This document shows positions 55,987 through 64,000 of a stretch of 64,000 nucleotides of DNA, piece after piece. A model generated the notes under the pieces. That model searched no databases, was not told the origin of the DNA, and saw nothing but the letters and a program-made list of their open reading frames with translations. The DNA comes from Alphaproteobacteria bacterium (GTDB lineage: Bacteria; Pseudomonadota; Alphaproteobacteria; Rhizobiales; Devosiaceae). A program made the position numbers and the translations under genes. The stretch is taken from NCBI GenBank assembly GCA_018818925.1, contig JAHJQZ010000159.1:1-64000 (forward strand), in the 5' to 3' direction. Position 1 is the first letter of the stretch, and each line of letters opens with the position of its first letter.

Positions 55987-57440
55987 CTGAGCTTGTCTCC
56001 GATCAGGAAATCCACGGCCCGGTCGAGCCTGATATGGGGCAGGACCGGCAGTCCGTCATCGGTCCGGCCGAGTTTTGACGGCGGCCGGAAGCGCATGAAA
56101 TTGACGAGAGGCGCGTCGCCGTCGCGGCTGAGCGCCTGTTCCGGCGTCTCCGGCAGGTCGCCGGGGAACAGGGCGATCTCGGTCCGGCCGTCATATTCGG
56201 CACCGTCGAGCCTCTCGCCCGCTTCCGGCGTGCCGATGATGACATCGAGCGGGCTGCCGTCATGGCTGATCCGGCCCTCGCGCGTCGCCCGGACCGCCGC
56301 CATCGCCAGCGAACGCGTCTCGGCTCCAGCGAAGCGGGCGCGGCGCCCGGCGCGGGCCACGAGCCGGTTGAGGATGGCGTCGAGCCGGTCGTGCGAGGTG
56401 TGGTGGATGTGGTCGGCCTTGGACGCGGCGAACAGGATCCTGTCGATGCGCCGCGCCACGATGCCGCTCAAAAGCGAGCCGGAACCCTGACGGAAGCAGG
56501 CGAGAATGTCGGAAAGCGCCGTTTCGAGATCGGCAACGGCGCCGGCGCCGGCATTAAGTGGCTTCAACACGTCGACCAGTACGATCTGGCGGTCAAGCCG
56601 AGCGAAGTGATCGCGAAAAAACGGCTGCACAACGACGTGCTTGTAGGCTTCGTAGCGCCGCTCGAACATCCTGTAGAGCGATTTGTGTCCCACCGGGCCG
56701 TTCGGCGCCGGCAGCGGCGCGAAAGTCAGGGCCGGCGAGCCTTCGAGATCGCCCGGCATGAGAAATCGCCCCGGCGTCAGCGTCGACATGGCTTGCGCCT
56801 CGGCCCGCGCCGCCCGCAGATAGGCGGCGAAGGCGCCGGCAATGCGTTCGACGGTGGTTTCGTCGGCCGGCGACGTCGCGTCCATGCCGGACAATTCCTG
56901 GAAAAATGGTTTGGCAGCCGCTTCACTGTCCAGCCGGGCAGCCCGCGTCAGGGCGATTTCGCTCCATTCGGCAAAGCCCAGCGATAAAAGCGGCAGATCG
57001 AGCAGCCATTCGCCGGGATAGTCGACGATGTCGAGATGCACCTCGCCTGGTCCCATCATGCCGGCGATCCACCTGGCGCTCTGGTATTTGAGGGTAAGCC
57101 TGATCTGCGAGATGCGGCGGGTCGAATCCGGCCAGACCGGATCGGCGCCGGTGAGCGTCGCGATATGCTGCTCGTAGGCGAATCGCGGGACGTGGCGTTC
57201 GGGATGCTCGTCGAGCGCGGCGCCGATCAGCCGACCTTCCGCCTGCGCGGCGAAGCCCGGAAGCCTGACGCCGTTGATGAGGGCATGGACGAGCGCGGTG
57301 ATGAACACCGTCTTGCCGGCGCGACTGAGGCCGGTGACGCCGAGCCTGACGGTCGGAACCAGACCGCCGGTCGCTGATTCGGCCAGATTTGCCAGAATCA
57401 GTCCGACCTCGTCGACCAGCGAAATTGGGGCAGAAGACAT
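55983..57440 (-). CDS. YcjX-family GTPase-like stress protein
   Basis: This 485-residue P-loop protein has GVTGLSRAGKTVFITALVHA as Walker A and HLDIVDYPGEWLLDLPLLSL downstream, both hallmarks of YcjX. FGFAEWSE-like and RRIDRILFAASKADHIHH (TKAD-like) segments follow. I chose the ATG at 57440 (MSSAPISLVDEVGLILANLA); a longer frame upstream is not family-like. It is cotranscribed with the DUF697 protein (ATGA overlap). Confidence 0.9.
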   Translation of the reverse strand: MSSAPISLVDEVGLILANLAESATGGLVPTVRLGVTGLSRAGKTVFITALVHALINGVRLPGFAAQAEGRLIGAALDEHPERHVPRFAYEQHIATLTGADPVWPDSTRRISQIRLTLKYQSARWIAGMMGPGEVHLDIVDYPGEWLLDLPLLSLGFAEWSEIALTRAARLDSEAAAKPFFQELSGMDATSPADETTVERIAGAFAAYLRAARAEAQAMSTLTPGRFLMPGDLEGSPALTFAPLPAPNGPVGHKSLYRMFERRYEAYKHVVVQPFFRDHFARLDRQIVLVDVLKPLNAGAGAVADLETALSDILACFRQGSGSLLSGIVARRIDRILFAASKADHIHHTSHDRLDAILNRLVARAGRRARFAGAETRSLAMAAVRATREGRISHDGSPLDVIIGTPEAGERLDGAEYDGRTEIALFPGDLPETPEQALSRDGDAPLVNFMRFRPPSKLGRTDDGLPVLPHIRLDRAVDFLIGDKLR

Positions 57441-57577
57441 GCGTTTTTCCGATCCGGGCCTCCGCCGAAGGTAGGAGTTCGCGCCGGAAAAGCAAGGCGG
57501 CACAAAGCGAAGCAGCACGGGCAACGCTTTTGAAAAATGCAAGAGCCACAATAGTGCCGGCCACAAAAATGAACCAA

Positions 57578-57605
57578 TTGGAAGCTGTCACGAAAAGGAT
57601 ATAAT
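57578..57605 (+). promoter_or_regulatory. Consensus-like promoter of a short transcription unit
   Basis: TTGGAA, a 16-base spacer and the perfect -10 TATAAT (57600-57605). Perfect -10 boxes are rare in this GC-rich sequence. Transcription should begin near 57612, about 32 bases before the 20-codon frame. Confidence 0.65.
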
Positions 57606-57643
57606 TCCCAACGTACTGCCTCTGTTTGGACAGGAGCTCCATT

Positions 57644-57706
57644 ATGGCAAACGACCCGAAGAAACCCGCTGCAAAGCCCGCAAAGCCCGGCGGCCCCAAG
57701 AAGTAG
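57644..57706 (+). CDS. Tiny 20-residue Lys/Pro/Ala-rich protein
   Basis: The frame MANDPKKPAAKPAKPGGPKK ends at TAG. AGGAG lies 8 bases before the ATG, a strong ribosome site. The peptide is strongly basic with a (K-P-A) pattern and no membrane segment. It is the only frame in a transcription unit of about 210 nt bounded by a consensus promoter and a strong terminator. It may be a real small protein, or the RNA itself may act as a regulator that carries a short frame. Confidence 0.6.
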   Translation: MANDPKKPAAKPAKPGGPKK

Positions 57707-57786
57707 CCATAGTCCGCGGTCGCGCGCGCTTTGCCCGAGCAGGGCCGGCCCGCGCGAAATGACTGAAGCGCTTCACGAACAAGTAC

Positions 57787-57822
57787 GGCCCACCGAGCCA
57801 TCGGCGGGCCGCATAGTTTTTT
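57787..57822 (+). terminator. Rho-independent terminator of the short unit
   Basis: GGCCC-A-CCGA pairs with TCGG-C-GGGCC (9 bp, one A-C mismatch, loop GCCA), followed by GCATAG and six T. It is one of the few T-run terminators in the window. Confidence 0.8.
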
Positions 57823-57952
57823 AGGTGTGCGATCCCCGGATCGTTCCCCTCCCGATACCACCGGCCGAGACGGTCCGCCTACAATCGCAAGACGGGCCGC
57901 ATCGAAATCGGCAAGTCGGACCGGCGGCGACGGGTCGATGGTCAGTCGGGGC

Positions 57953-58894
57953 CTAGAGCCACTCGTTCTCGCCGTCCGGCGTGCCGATCTTGGCCATGTC
58001 GTAGGGCGTGGTCTGGTAGATTTCGTTGATCCAGTTCTGGAAGAACAGGTGGGAATGCGATCGCCAGACATTGAGCGGCTCGCGCGTCGGGTCGTCGTCG
58101 GGGAAGTAGTTGACCGGCAGCGCCGGCGCGAGCCCGGCCTTGATGTCGCGCGCATATTCGTCGGCCAGCGAACGATTGTCGTACTCGAAATGGTTGAGCA
58201 TGTAGAGGGCCCGGTGCTTGTGGTCCTCGAGCATGCAGATGCCGACCTCGTTGCTGTCGATCAAAACTTCGAGCGAGCCGTCATCGGGAAGGGTCGAGCG
58301 GTCGATGTCGTTGTGCCGGCTGACCGGAATGGCGAAATCGTCGGAAAAGCCCCTGAGATAGGGTGAGTTCGGCCGCATGTTCTGGTGGCGGTAGATGCCG
58401 ACCGCCTTTTCACGCCGGCGCTTCCTGAGGACGCCGTGGAAATGGTAGAGCGCCGCCTGCACCCCCCAGCAGATGAACAGGGTCGAATGGACGTTGGTCT
58501 GCGTCCAGTTCATGATCTCGACCATTTCAGGCCAGTACCTGACCTCCTCGAACGGGATGTGGGCGATCGGCGCGCCGGTGACGATCAGCCCGTCGAACCT
58601 GCGGTCCCGTATTTCCTCCCATTTCGAATAGAAGGTGTTGAGATAGTCCTCGGAAGTGTTCTTGGCCTTGTGGTCGGAAATCCTGACAAGGGTGAAATCG
58701 ATCTGCAACGGCGAGGCCCCGACCAGCCTGGCGAACTGGGTCTCGGTCCGCTCCTTGTTGGGCATCAGGTTCAAAAGGCCGAACTGCAGCGGACGGATGT
58801 CCTGGCGCGCGGCGCGCGAGGAATCCATGACGGCGACGCCCTCGGCTTCGAGGATCTTGCGGGCGGGGAGGTCGTCGGGAATGCGTATGGGCAT
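57953..58894 (-). CDS. metA: Homoserine O-acyltransferase MetA
   Basis: This 313-residue HTS-family enzyme acylates homoserine in methionine synthesis. The catalytic Cys is in FICWGVQAALYHFHG, and the His/Glu part follows at SRHNDIDR and HFEYDNRS. The residue that separates succinyl- from acetyl-CoA users (Gly in E. coli, Glu in B. cereus, just after GAP-x) is Ala here (GAPIAH), so the donor cannot be read from it. Its start ATG is at 58894, 67 bases after the ATPase gene on the same strand. I see no SAM riboswitch in the short gap. Confidence 0.93.
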   Translation of the reverse strand: MPIRIPDDLPARKILEAEGVAVMDSSRAARQDIRPLQFGLLNLMPNKERTETQFARLVGASPLQIDFTLVRISDHKAKNTSEDYLNTFYSKWEEIRDRRFDGLIVTGAPIAHIPFEEVRYWPEMVEIMNWTQTNVHSTLFICWGVQAALYHFHGVLRKRRREKAVGIYRHQNMRPNSPYLRGFSDDFAIPVSRHNDIDRSTLPDDGSLEVLIDSNEVGICMLEDHKHRALYMLNHFEYDNRSLADEYARDIKAGLAPALPVNYFPDDDPTREPLNVWRSHSHLFFQNWINEIYQTTPYDMAKIGTPDGENEWL

Positions 58895-58950
58895 CTGGGT
58901 TCTCGGTTGGATGGCGCGGAAGGGCGAAAATTCCGGCGATCGCGCGTGAT

Positions 58951-58975
58951 CCCGTCCGCCTTCAGGCGGTACGGG
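58951..58975 (-). promoter_or_regulatory. Hairpin with the ATPase stop codon in its loop
   Basis: On the minus strand CCCGT-A-CCGCC pairs with GGCGG-ACGGG; the loop TGAA contains the stop codon of the ATPase gene. It lies 57 bases before the metA start and could slow readthrough into metA or stabilise the upstream mRNA. Confidence 0.4.
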
Positions 58976-59828
58976 CTGCGATCGCCCCGCGCATGAGCGC
59001 GAGGAAATCCGCGCCGTCGCGAACCCTGGCGGCATCCCTTGCCTCGACGACATAGCCAAACCGGTCGGCCAGTTGCTGGTAGCGCGGCAGCCGATGCTCG
59101 AGAAGCGCTTCGAATCCCCAGGCGCCGAACCCGGCCGGATCGACCTGATCGTCCTCGGCGATGGCGTTGATCGCCTTGTACTCGTTCCATTTGCGAACGA
59201 GGAAGTCCGGCGGATAATACATCGGCTTTGGCGACTTCTTGAACCGGCGAACCAGCTCGGCGGCGTCCCCGTCGGTGCCGCGGATATAGACAAGGGCCGT
59301 GTGTGCCTGAAGGGTCGCGATCACCGGATCGTCGTCGCGCATGGGATCGACTACCTCGATCAGCGAGCCACCGGTATCGCAGACGAAATCGGTGTATCCG
59401 TAAAGCGCCTCGGCCCGTTCGATGAAATAGGGCACATCGCCGAAGGCGGCGATCTCGGCGACCCGGTGCTGTTCCTGGCGGCGCTGGTATTCGGCAAGAT
59501 TGATGCCGCCGCGCGCCGGATCGCCGGGGGTGCCGAGATAAGTCGAGAGCGGATCGAGATTGTTGAAGGTGATGTTGGACGAGATGTAGATCGAGTCCGA
59601 GATCAAAAGGTCCCTCAGGAACGGCACTTTCATCGCTTCGCGCTTGAAATTGTCGACGATGAACTCGCCCATGTAGCGCGTGCCGATGCGGTAATCGCCC
59701 GAATAGTGAAACCAGCCGTCGCGCCTCAGGATGGCGCTCAGCCGCGTCTTGCCGACCCCGGCCATGCCGAACAGCGTCACGGCGTGACGGTCGGACGAAA
59801 CGAAATCCTCGGCGCGGTCGAACAGCAT
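58962..59828 (-). CDS. P-loop ATPase of unknown function
   Basis: A 288-residue soluble protein with a clear Walker A loop, FGMAGVGKTRLSAILRRDGW. YRIGTRYMGEFIVDNFKREA and VCDTGGSLIEVVDP follow. The rest resembles nucleotide-kinase-like ATPases found in alphaproteobacteria, but I cannot name a function. AAGGGAAGC lies upstream of the ATG. The gene precedes metA by 67 bases on the same strand, so both may share a transcript. Confidence 0.75.
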   Translation of the reverse strand: MLFDRAEDFVSSDRHAVTLFGMAGVGKTRLSAILRRDGWFHYSGDYRIGTRYMGEFIVDNFKREAMKVPFLRDLLISDSIYISSNITFNNLDPLSTYLGTPGDPARGGINLAEYQRRQEQHRVAEIAAFGDVPYFIERAEALYGYTDFVCDTGGSLIEVVDPMRDDDPVIATLQAHTALVYIRGTDGDAAELVRRFKKSPKPMYYPPDFLVRKWNEYKAINAIAEDDQVDPAGFGAWGFEALLEHRLPRYQQLADRFGYVVEARDAARVRDGADFLALMRGAIAARTA

Positions 59829-59983
59829 GGCTCAGCTTCCCTTGCGCTGAGGTGTTTAGGACAAACCCGGTGCATTCTCAAGCATGGCAATTTCTGCCGG
59901 GCTGGCGGCAGATTCGATCCGGCCGATACGGGGCATGCCCGGACACTGTGTCAAATTTCCTTTGAAAATCAATGCTGTTCGGT

Positions 59984-60001
59984 TTGGCATCCGGCTTGCA
60001 T
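59984..60001 (+). promoter_or_regulatory. Sigma-54-type (-24/-12) promoter of flgE
   Basis: TTGGCAT-CCGGC-TTGCAT matches the RpoN consensus: GG and GC separated by ten bases, with TGGCA and TTGCA both intact. It lies 54 bases upstream of the flgE ATG. Confidence 0.65.
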
Positions 60002-60054
60002 TGAACGAAGTGAACAGGTGCATCCCGCACGTATTTGGGACAACGGAGTACAAC

Positions 60055-61839
60055 ATGGGTATCTATGGCGCACTGGCGACGGCTGTGACCGGGCTGAGGG
60101 CCCAGTCATTCGCGCTCGAGAACATCTCGGGCAACATCGCCAATTCGCAGACGACCGGCTACAAGCGCATCGAGACCGACTTCCTCGACTTGATCCCGGA
60201 CGCTCCGGTGAGTCGGCAGACGCCCGGCGCCGTGATCGGATCGTCGCGTGCCACCAACACGGTTGGCGGCGACATCAAGACGGCGTCCTCGGATACCTAT
60301 ATGGCCCTCAACGGCAATGGCTTCTTCGTGGTCGAGCAAAAGATCGGCCAGAACGACGGCAATGCCGTGTTCGGCGGCACCAGCTACTACACCCGCCGCG
60401 GCGATTTCGATCTCGACCGCGAGGGTTATCTGGTCAATGGCGCCGGCTACTACCTCAAGGGCCTGCCGATCAACCAGTCGACCGGCAACATCTCGGGCTC
60501 GGTGCCCTCGGTCATCCAGATTTCCAATTCCTTCCTGCCGGCGCAGCTGACGACGCGCGTCGACTATCAGCTCAACCTGCCGCAATTGCCCAAGACCGCG
60601 GCCTACGACCCCAACACGGTCAATAGCGAGCTGATGAATTCCGCGGACTTCGTCGCCACGGCGGCGGACGTCACCGCGACGGCCACCGGCACCACCGCTC
60701 TCGTCGGCGCCAACGACGCCGACAGCGCCGGCGGCCCGCCCGCCGGTCCGTTCACCGATGGCGACACCTTCACCATCAATATCGACGGCGTCGCCGTCAC
60801 CTTCGAGGCCGAAAGCGCCGGCGGCGTGGCGAGCGGCAACATCGCCTTCGACATCAATGGCGACATCGACACCGCCCTGGCGAGCCTCCAGACCGGCCTG
60901 CAAGCCAATGGCGGCACCGCTGCCGCCGATGCCACTGTCGCGCTGAGCGGCGGCAATGTCAGGTTCACGCTCGGCACCAACCTGACCTCGTCCTTCACCC
61001 TCACGGACGGAACCGGCACGCCGCTCGCCGCGGTCGGCGTCGCGGCCGGCGACTATACCTATACCGACAGCTCCATCGGCGTGCAGGTGCCGACGGTGAC
61101 CGGGGCCCAGTCGGACCTGTTCGTGTCCGAATCGATCGCCGGCGGCGCCATTACCGTCTACGCCTCCAACGGCGCGCCGGTGAACGTGCAATTGCGCTGG
61201 GCCAAGGTCGACAGCGCCGCGCGCGGCGGCACCGACACCTGGCGGCTCTACTACCTGACCAATTCCGAGGCCGGTTCGGCCGATATCGCCTGGCGCGACG
61301 TGGGCACCAATTACAGCTTCGCCGCCAACGGCGCCCTGACGCCGAACGTCGTCTCGACCACGGTCAACAACCTGACCGTCAACGGCGTCACCATCGGCAA
61401 TGTCAATCTGCAGCACAATACCGGCGGCGTCACCCAGTTCGCCGACGCCAACGGCACCAGCCAAGTCACGGCGCTGAGCCAGAACGGCTATGCGGCCGGC
61501 GAGTTCGTCTCGGTGACCATCAACGACGACGGCCGTGTCGTCGCCTCCTATTCCAACGGCCAGCAGGTCGAACTGGCCCAGGTGGTGACGGCGCAGTTCA
61601 GCGCCGCGAATTCCCTCAAGCGCCTCGATGGCGGCATATTCGCCGCGACCTCGGAATCGGGCGAAGCCATTCTCGACAGCGGCGGCGGCATCGTTTCCGC
61701 CTCGCTCGAATCCTCGAACACCGACATTTCGGAGGAATTCACCAAGCTGATCGTGACGCAGCAGGCCTATGCCGCGGGCACGCGCATCGTGTCGACTTCC
61801 GACCAGATGTTGCAGGAAGCGCTGAACATGCTGCGCTGA
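60055..61839 (+). CDS. flgE: Flagellar hook protein FlgE
   Basis: This 594-residue hook subunit begins MGIYGALATAVTGLRAQSFA with the rod/hook motif NISGNIANSQTTGYKR, and ends QQAYAAGTRIVSTSDQML, the paired coiled-coil ends of axial proteins. The centre contains a large variable Gly/Thr/Ala-rich region exposed on the hook surface (about residues 200-390). Export would be through the flagellar type III system, so no signal peptide is present. GGAG precedes the ATG at 60055. flgK follows 139 bases downstream and flgL after that, as a hook operon. Confidence 0.94.
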   Translation: MGIYGALATAVTGLRAQSFALENISGNIANSQTTGYKRIETDFLDLIPDAPVSRQTPGAVIGSSRATNTVGGDIKTASSDTYMALNGNGFFVVEQKIGQNDGNAVFGGTSYYTRRGDFDLDREGYLVNGAGYYLKGLPINQSTGNISGSVPSVIQISNSFLPAQLTTRVDYQLNLPQLPKTAAYDPNTVNSELMNSADFVATAADVTATATGTTALVGANDADSAGGPPAGPFTDGDTFTINIDGVAVTFEAESAGGVASGNIAFDINGDIDTALASLQTGLQANGGTAAADATVALSGGNVRFTLGTNLTSSFTLTDGTGTPLAAVGVAAGDYTYTDSSIGVQVPTVTGAQSDLFVSESIAGGAITVYASNGAPVNVQLRWAKVDSAARGGTDTWRLYYLTNSEAGSADIAWRDVGTNYSFAANGALTPNVVSTTVNNLTVNGVTIGNVNLQHNTGGVTQFADANGTSQVTALSQNGYAAGEFVSVTINDDGRVVASYSNGQQVELAQVVTAQFSAANSLKRLDGGIFAATSESGEAILDSGGGIVSASLESSNTDISEEFTKLIVTQQAYAAGTRIVSTSDQMLQEALNMLR

Positions 61840-61926
61840 AGCCGGAGGAAGTGAAACGTGAAGGTCAACGAGACAGGGCGTGAACCGGGCCGAAGCGGCC
61901 GGGAACGCGGTCTGTGATGGGTCGGT

Positions 61927-61960
61927 CCCGGTCCGGATGTAGCAGCCTTTCCGGACCGGG
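61927..61960 (+). promoter_or_regulatory. Strong hairpin between flgE and flgK
   Basis: A perfect 10-bp stem CCCGGTCCGG / CCGGACCGGG with a 14-base loop ends 8 bases before the flgK ribosome site. No T-run follows, so partial termination, mRNA processing or translational control are all possible. A 19-codon frame with GGAGGA (GTG at 61858) precedes it. Confidence 0.45.
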
Positions 61961-61978
61961 CCGCGCCAGGAGTGGAGA

Positions 61979-63817
61979 ATGGGTCTTTCCGTAACCCTTT
62001 CGAATGCCTTGAGCGGCATGCGCACGACCCAGGACGGCCTCACCGTCCTGTCGCGCAACGTCGCCAATGCCGGCGCCAGCGGCTATCACCGCCAGAGCGT
62101 CGTCATCAAGGACATGAATGGCGGCTCGAGCACCTATTCCAGTTTCGTCGGTGTCGAGCGCGCCTTCGTCTCATCGCTCGAACGCGCCTATGTGCGCGAA
62201 GTCGGCGACATGGGCTATGCCGATGTGCGCAACACCTTCCTCGAGCGGCTGGAGGTCGCCTTCGGCAAGCCGGGCGACGCCAACTCGCTCGACACGCTTC
62301 TGCAGGATTTCACCAATTCCATGCAGGCGCTGGCGGTCAGCCCCGAGGACTATGCCACCCGCGCCACCACCATCTCTTCGGCGCAGACGCTGGCCCAGGC
62401 GCTCAACGGCCTGTCCGGCACCGTCCAGGAGCTGCGCCAGGAAACCGAAACGCAGATCGCCGCCGAGGTCGACACGCTCAACCAGAGCCTGCAATCGTTG
62501 CGCGACATCAATGTCAGGCTGTCCGACTATTCGCTCGACGAGGCCTCGCGCCTCAGCGTGCTCGACGAACGCGACCGGCTGGTGGCGCGGGTATCCGAAA
62601 TCGTCGACACCCAGGCCGTCTACCGCACCGATGGAACGGTGGCGCTGATGACCAAGTCCGGTCTCGGCCTGCTCGACCAGGGGGCGACCACTTTCACCTT
62701 CGCACCGGCCGGTGCCCTCAGCGCCAATTCGCTCTACGCCATCGACGACGCCGAGAACGGCGTCGGCGTCCTGACGGCCTATACACCGTCCGGGTTGCGG
62801 CTCGACGTGCTCGACCAGAAAATCGTCCAGTCCGGCCGGCTCGCCGCGCTCGTCGAGTTGCGCGATACCACGCTGGTGCAGACCCAGGCGCAGCTGGACA
62901 GCATCGCCGCGGCGCTGGCCCAGGCACTCAATACCAATGAGACCGCGGGAACGGCGGTGACCGGTCCGCCGGACGGATTCGATATCGGCATGGCCGACAT
63001 CGCCAAGGGCAACGAGGTCTCGTTCAGCTACGTCCAGTCCGGCCAGAGCCGCGATGTCCGAATCGTTCGGGTCGACGACCCGTCCAAGCTGCCGATGGAC
63101 TACAGAACGCCGGGCGGCGAACGCGTCATCGGCGTCGATTTCTCAGGCGCCGCCGGCTCCGTCGCCGCCCAGCTCAACGCCGTGCTCGGACCGGGCATAA
63201 GTTTTGCCGACGACGGAACGACGCTGAGCATTCGCGACGACGGCGGCGTCAATTCCACGATCACTTCGGCCAGCAAGAGCACCAGCTCGACGGCGACGCA
63301 AGGGGCAGGGCTCGCGCTCAACCTGTTCACCGACCTCGGCGACCAGGCCTATACCGGCGCGCTCGATGGCGAACCGCAGGCGCGCGGCTTTGCGGCGCGC
63401 ATCACCGTCAATTCGGTCATCGCCAACGACAATTCCCTGCTGGTGCAGTATGATTCCGGCGGTACGCTCGGCGATCCGGCCCGCGTCGACTACATGCTCG
63501 ACCGCATGGAGACGGTCAATTTCCGCCCGGACAACCAGCAGCTCAAGGAGCTCGGCGGCTATTCGCTGTCCGGCGACCTCCAGAGCCTCGTCCAGCAGGT
63601 CATCAATTACCAGGGCGACATGATCGCCAACGCCAAGTCGGCGCTCGACACCCAGCAGATCGCCCTCGACGCGGTCGAGTTGCGCATGGATGCCGAATAC
63701 GGCGTCAGCATCGACGAGGAAATGGCGCGCCTCATGGAATTGCAGAACGCCTACGCCGCCAGCGCCCGCGTCGTTTCGATCGCCCAGGAGCTGATCGACG
63801 CATTGATGAACATTTAG
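61979..63817 (+). CDS. flgK: Flagellar hook-associated protein 1 FlgK
   Basis: This 612-residue protein forms the hook-filament junction. The N-terminus LSNALSGMRTTQDGLTVLSR with NVANAGASGYHRQ and the C-terminus MARLMELQNAYAASARVVSI are the paired axial coiled-coil segments. AGGAGTGGAG precedes the ATG. It lies between flgE and flgL in the hook operon. Confidence 0.94.
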   Translation: MGLSVTLSNALSGMRTTQDGLTVLSRNVANAGASGYHRQSVVIKDMNGGSSTYSSFVGVERAFVSSLERAYVREVGDMGYADVRNTFLERLEVAFGKPGDANSLDTLLQDFTNSMQALAVSPEDYATRATTISSAQTLAQALNGLSGTVQELRQETETQIAAEVDTLNQSLQSLRDINVRLSDYSLDEASRLSVLDERDRLVARVSEIVDTQAVYRTDGTVALMTKSGLGLLDQGATTFTFAPAGALSANSLYAIDDAENGVGVLTAYTPSGLRLDVLDQKIVQSGRLAALVELRDTTLVQTQAQLDSIAAALAQALNTNETAGTAVTGPPDGFDIGMADIAKGNEVSFSYVQSGQSRDVRIVRVDDPSKLPMDYRTPGGERVIGVDFSGAAGSVAAQLNAVLGPGISFADDGTTLSIRDDGGVNSTITSASKSTSSTATQGAGLALNLFTDLGDQAYTGALDGEPQARGFAARITVNSVIANDNSLLVQYDSGGTLGDPARVDYMLDRMETVNFRPDNQQLKELGGYSLSGDLQSLVQQVINYQGDMIANAKSALDTQQIALDAVELRMDAEYGVSIDEEMARLMELQNAYAASARVVSIAQELIDALMNI

Positions 63818-63827
63818 GACACCGAAC

Positions 63828-64000
63828 ATGCAGATATCCAGATCGCTGTTTCCGGTTGGTGGCGCGTATAAATCGGTGCAATCTCTCAATCAGGTGCTGC
63901 AAAAACTTCAAGTGCAGCTTGCAACTCAGGAGAAGGCCGCCACCCTTTCCGAACTCGGCACGGACCGCGTGTTCGACCTGACGCTTCGCTCGCGGCTGTC
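63828..64000 (+). CDS. flgL: Flagellar hook-associated protein 3 FlgL, N-terminal part
   Basis: The first 57 codons read MQISRSLFPVGGAYKSVQSL ... QLATQEKAATLSELGTDRVF, the flagellin-like N-terminal helix of FlgL. It starts 10 bases after the flgK stop and runs out of the window in frame. It is too short for more than the family call, which the order flgE-flgK-flgL supports. Confidence 0.85.
   Translation, partial: MQISRSLFPVGGAYKSVQSLNQVLQKLQVQLATQEKAATLSELGTDRVFDLTLRSRL

Noticed and set aside
58895-58961. SAM-II riboswitch before metA, common in alphaproteobacteria
   Set aside because: The gap is only 67 bases, and I could not find the conserved pseudoknot segments; only a simple hairpin is present.
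60106-62067. Minus-strand open frame of about 650 codons opposite flgE
   Set aside because: Antisense shadow of a well-recognised hook protein.

Overview
The window is GC-rich, densely coded chromosomal DNA of an alphaproteobacterium, most likely of the order Hyphomicrobiales (Rhizobiales). This is inferred from several sequence features: two RIME-like intergenic palindromes, a 1542-residue growth-pole-ring-like protein, the cysG/DUF2849/cysI gene order, an FlgE of the type seen in that order, and a perfect TTAA-N7-TTAA CtrA-type box. I see no prophage, transposase, CRISPR array or rRNA operon. There is one tRNA, for Lys(CUU).

Layout. 1-14144: branched-chain amino acid synthesis (3' end of ilvB/ilvI, ilvH, then ilvC). 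Between these lie an acyltransferase, two MDR-family oxidoreductases (the first with an in-frame stop codon near its start), an EamA exporter, pdxJ, a lipoprotein, a TVP38/DedA-like membrane protein, an Old Yellow Enzyme, a PQQ-type sugar dehydrogenase and a TetR regulator. 14200-25700: an ABC exporter pair, an orphan ArsR repressor with a palindrome over its start codon, UPF0303, Nudix and PhzF enzymes, then leuA behind a leucine-rich 40-codon frame that may be an attenuation leader. These are followed by GNAT, exported MsrA, a methyltransferase, a VOC protein and an XRE/DUF2975 regulatory pair. 25800-39300: tRNA-Lys, a FemAB-like protein translationally coupled to a flippase, a FecR protein followed by a CHASE2-PAS-GGDEF-EAL enzyme, a GH3 hexosaminidase, LysE, an LpxH-like phosphoesterase overlapping a glycosyltransferase, and an MFS transporter. 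A nest of non-coding repeats follows.

39300-57440: the very long coiled-coil protein built on 11-residue repeats, transcribed away from a small Hpt phosphotransfer gene across a 312-bp gap that contains the CtrA box. Next comes a compact assimilatory sulfur cluster: cysG with a degenerate, shortened SUMT half, DUF2849, cysI, and a cysH fused to DUF934. A ferredoxin reductase and a 2Fe-2S ferredoxin follow and could feed electrons to CysI. After these are otsB-otsA (trehalose), cysK on the other strand, a broken DUF5680 gene, and a ycjX-ycjF pair.

57440-64000: an isolated short transcription unit with a consensus promoter, a 20-residue reading frame and a strong terminator. Then metA with a P-loop ATPase on the minus strand, and the start of a flagellar hook operon (flgE, flgK, flgL partial) behind a sigma-54-type -24/-12 element.

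The window is mostly housekeeping. The items most worth a second look are the leuA leader, the tiny isolated transcription unit, the CtrA box beside the growth-pole gene, the CysH-DUF934 fusion with the shortened CysG, and the two fresh gene lesions (nonsense codon at 3023, deletion and frameshift near 54757).
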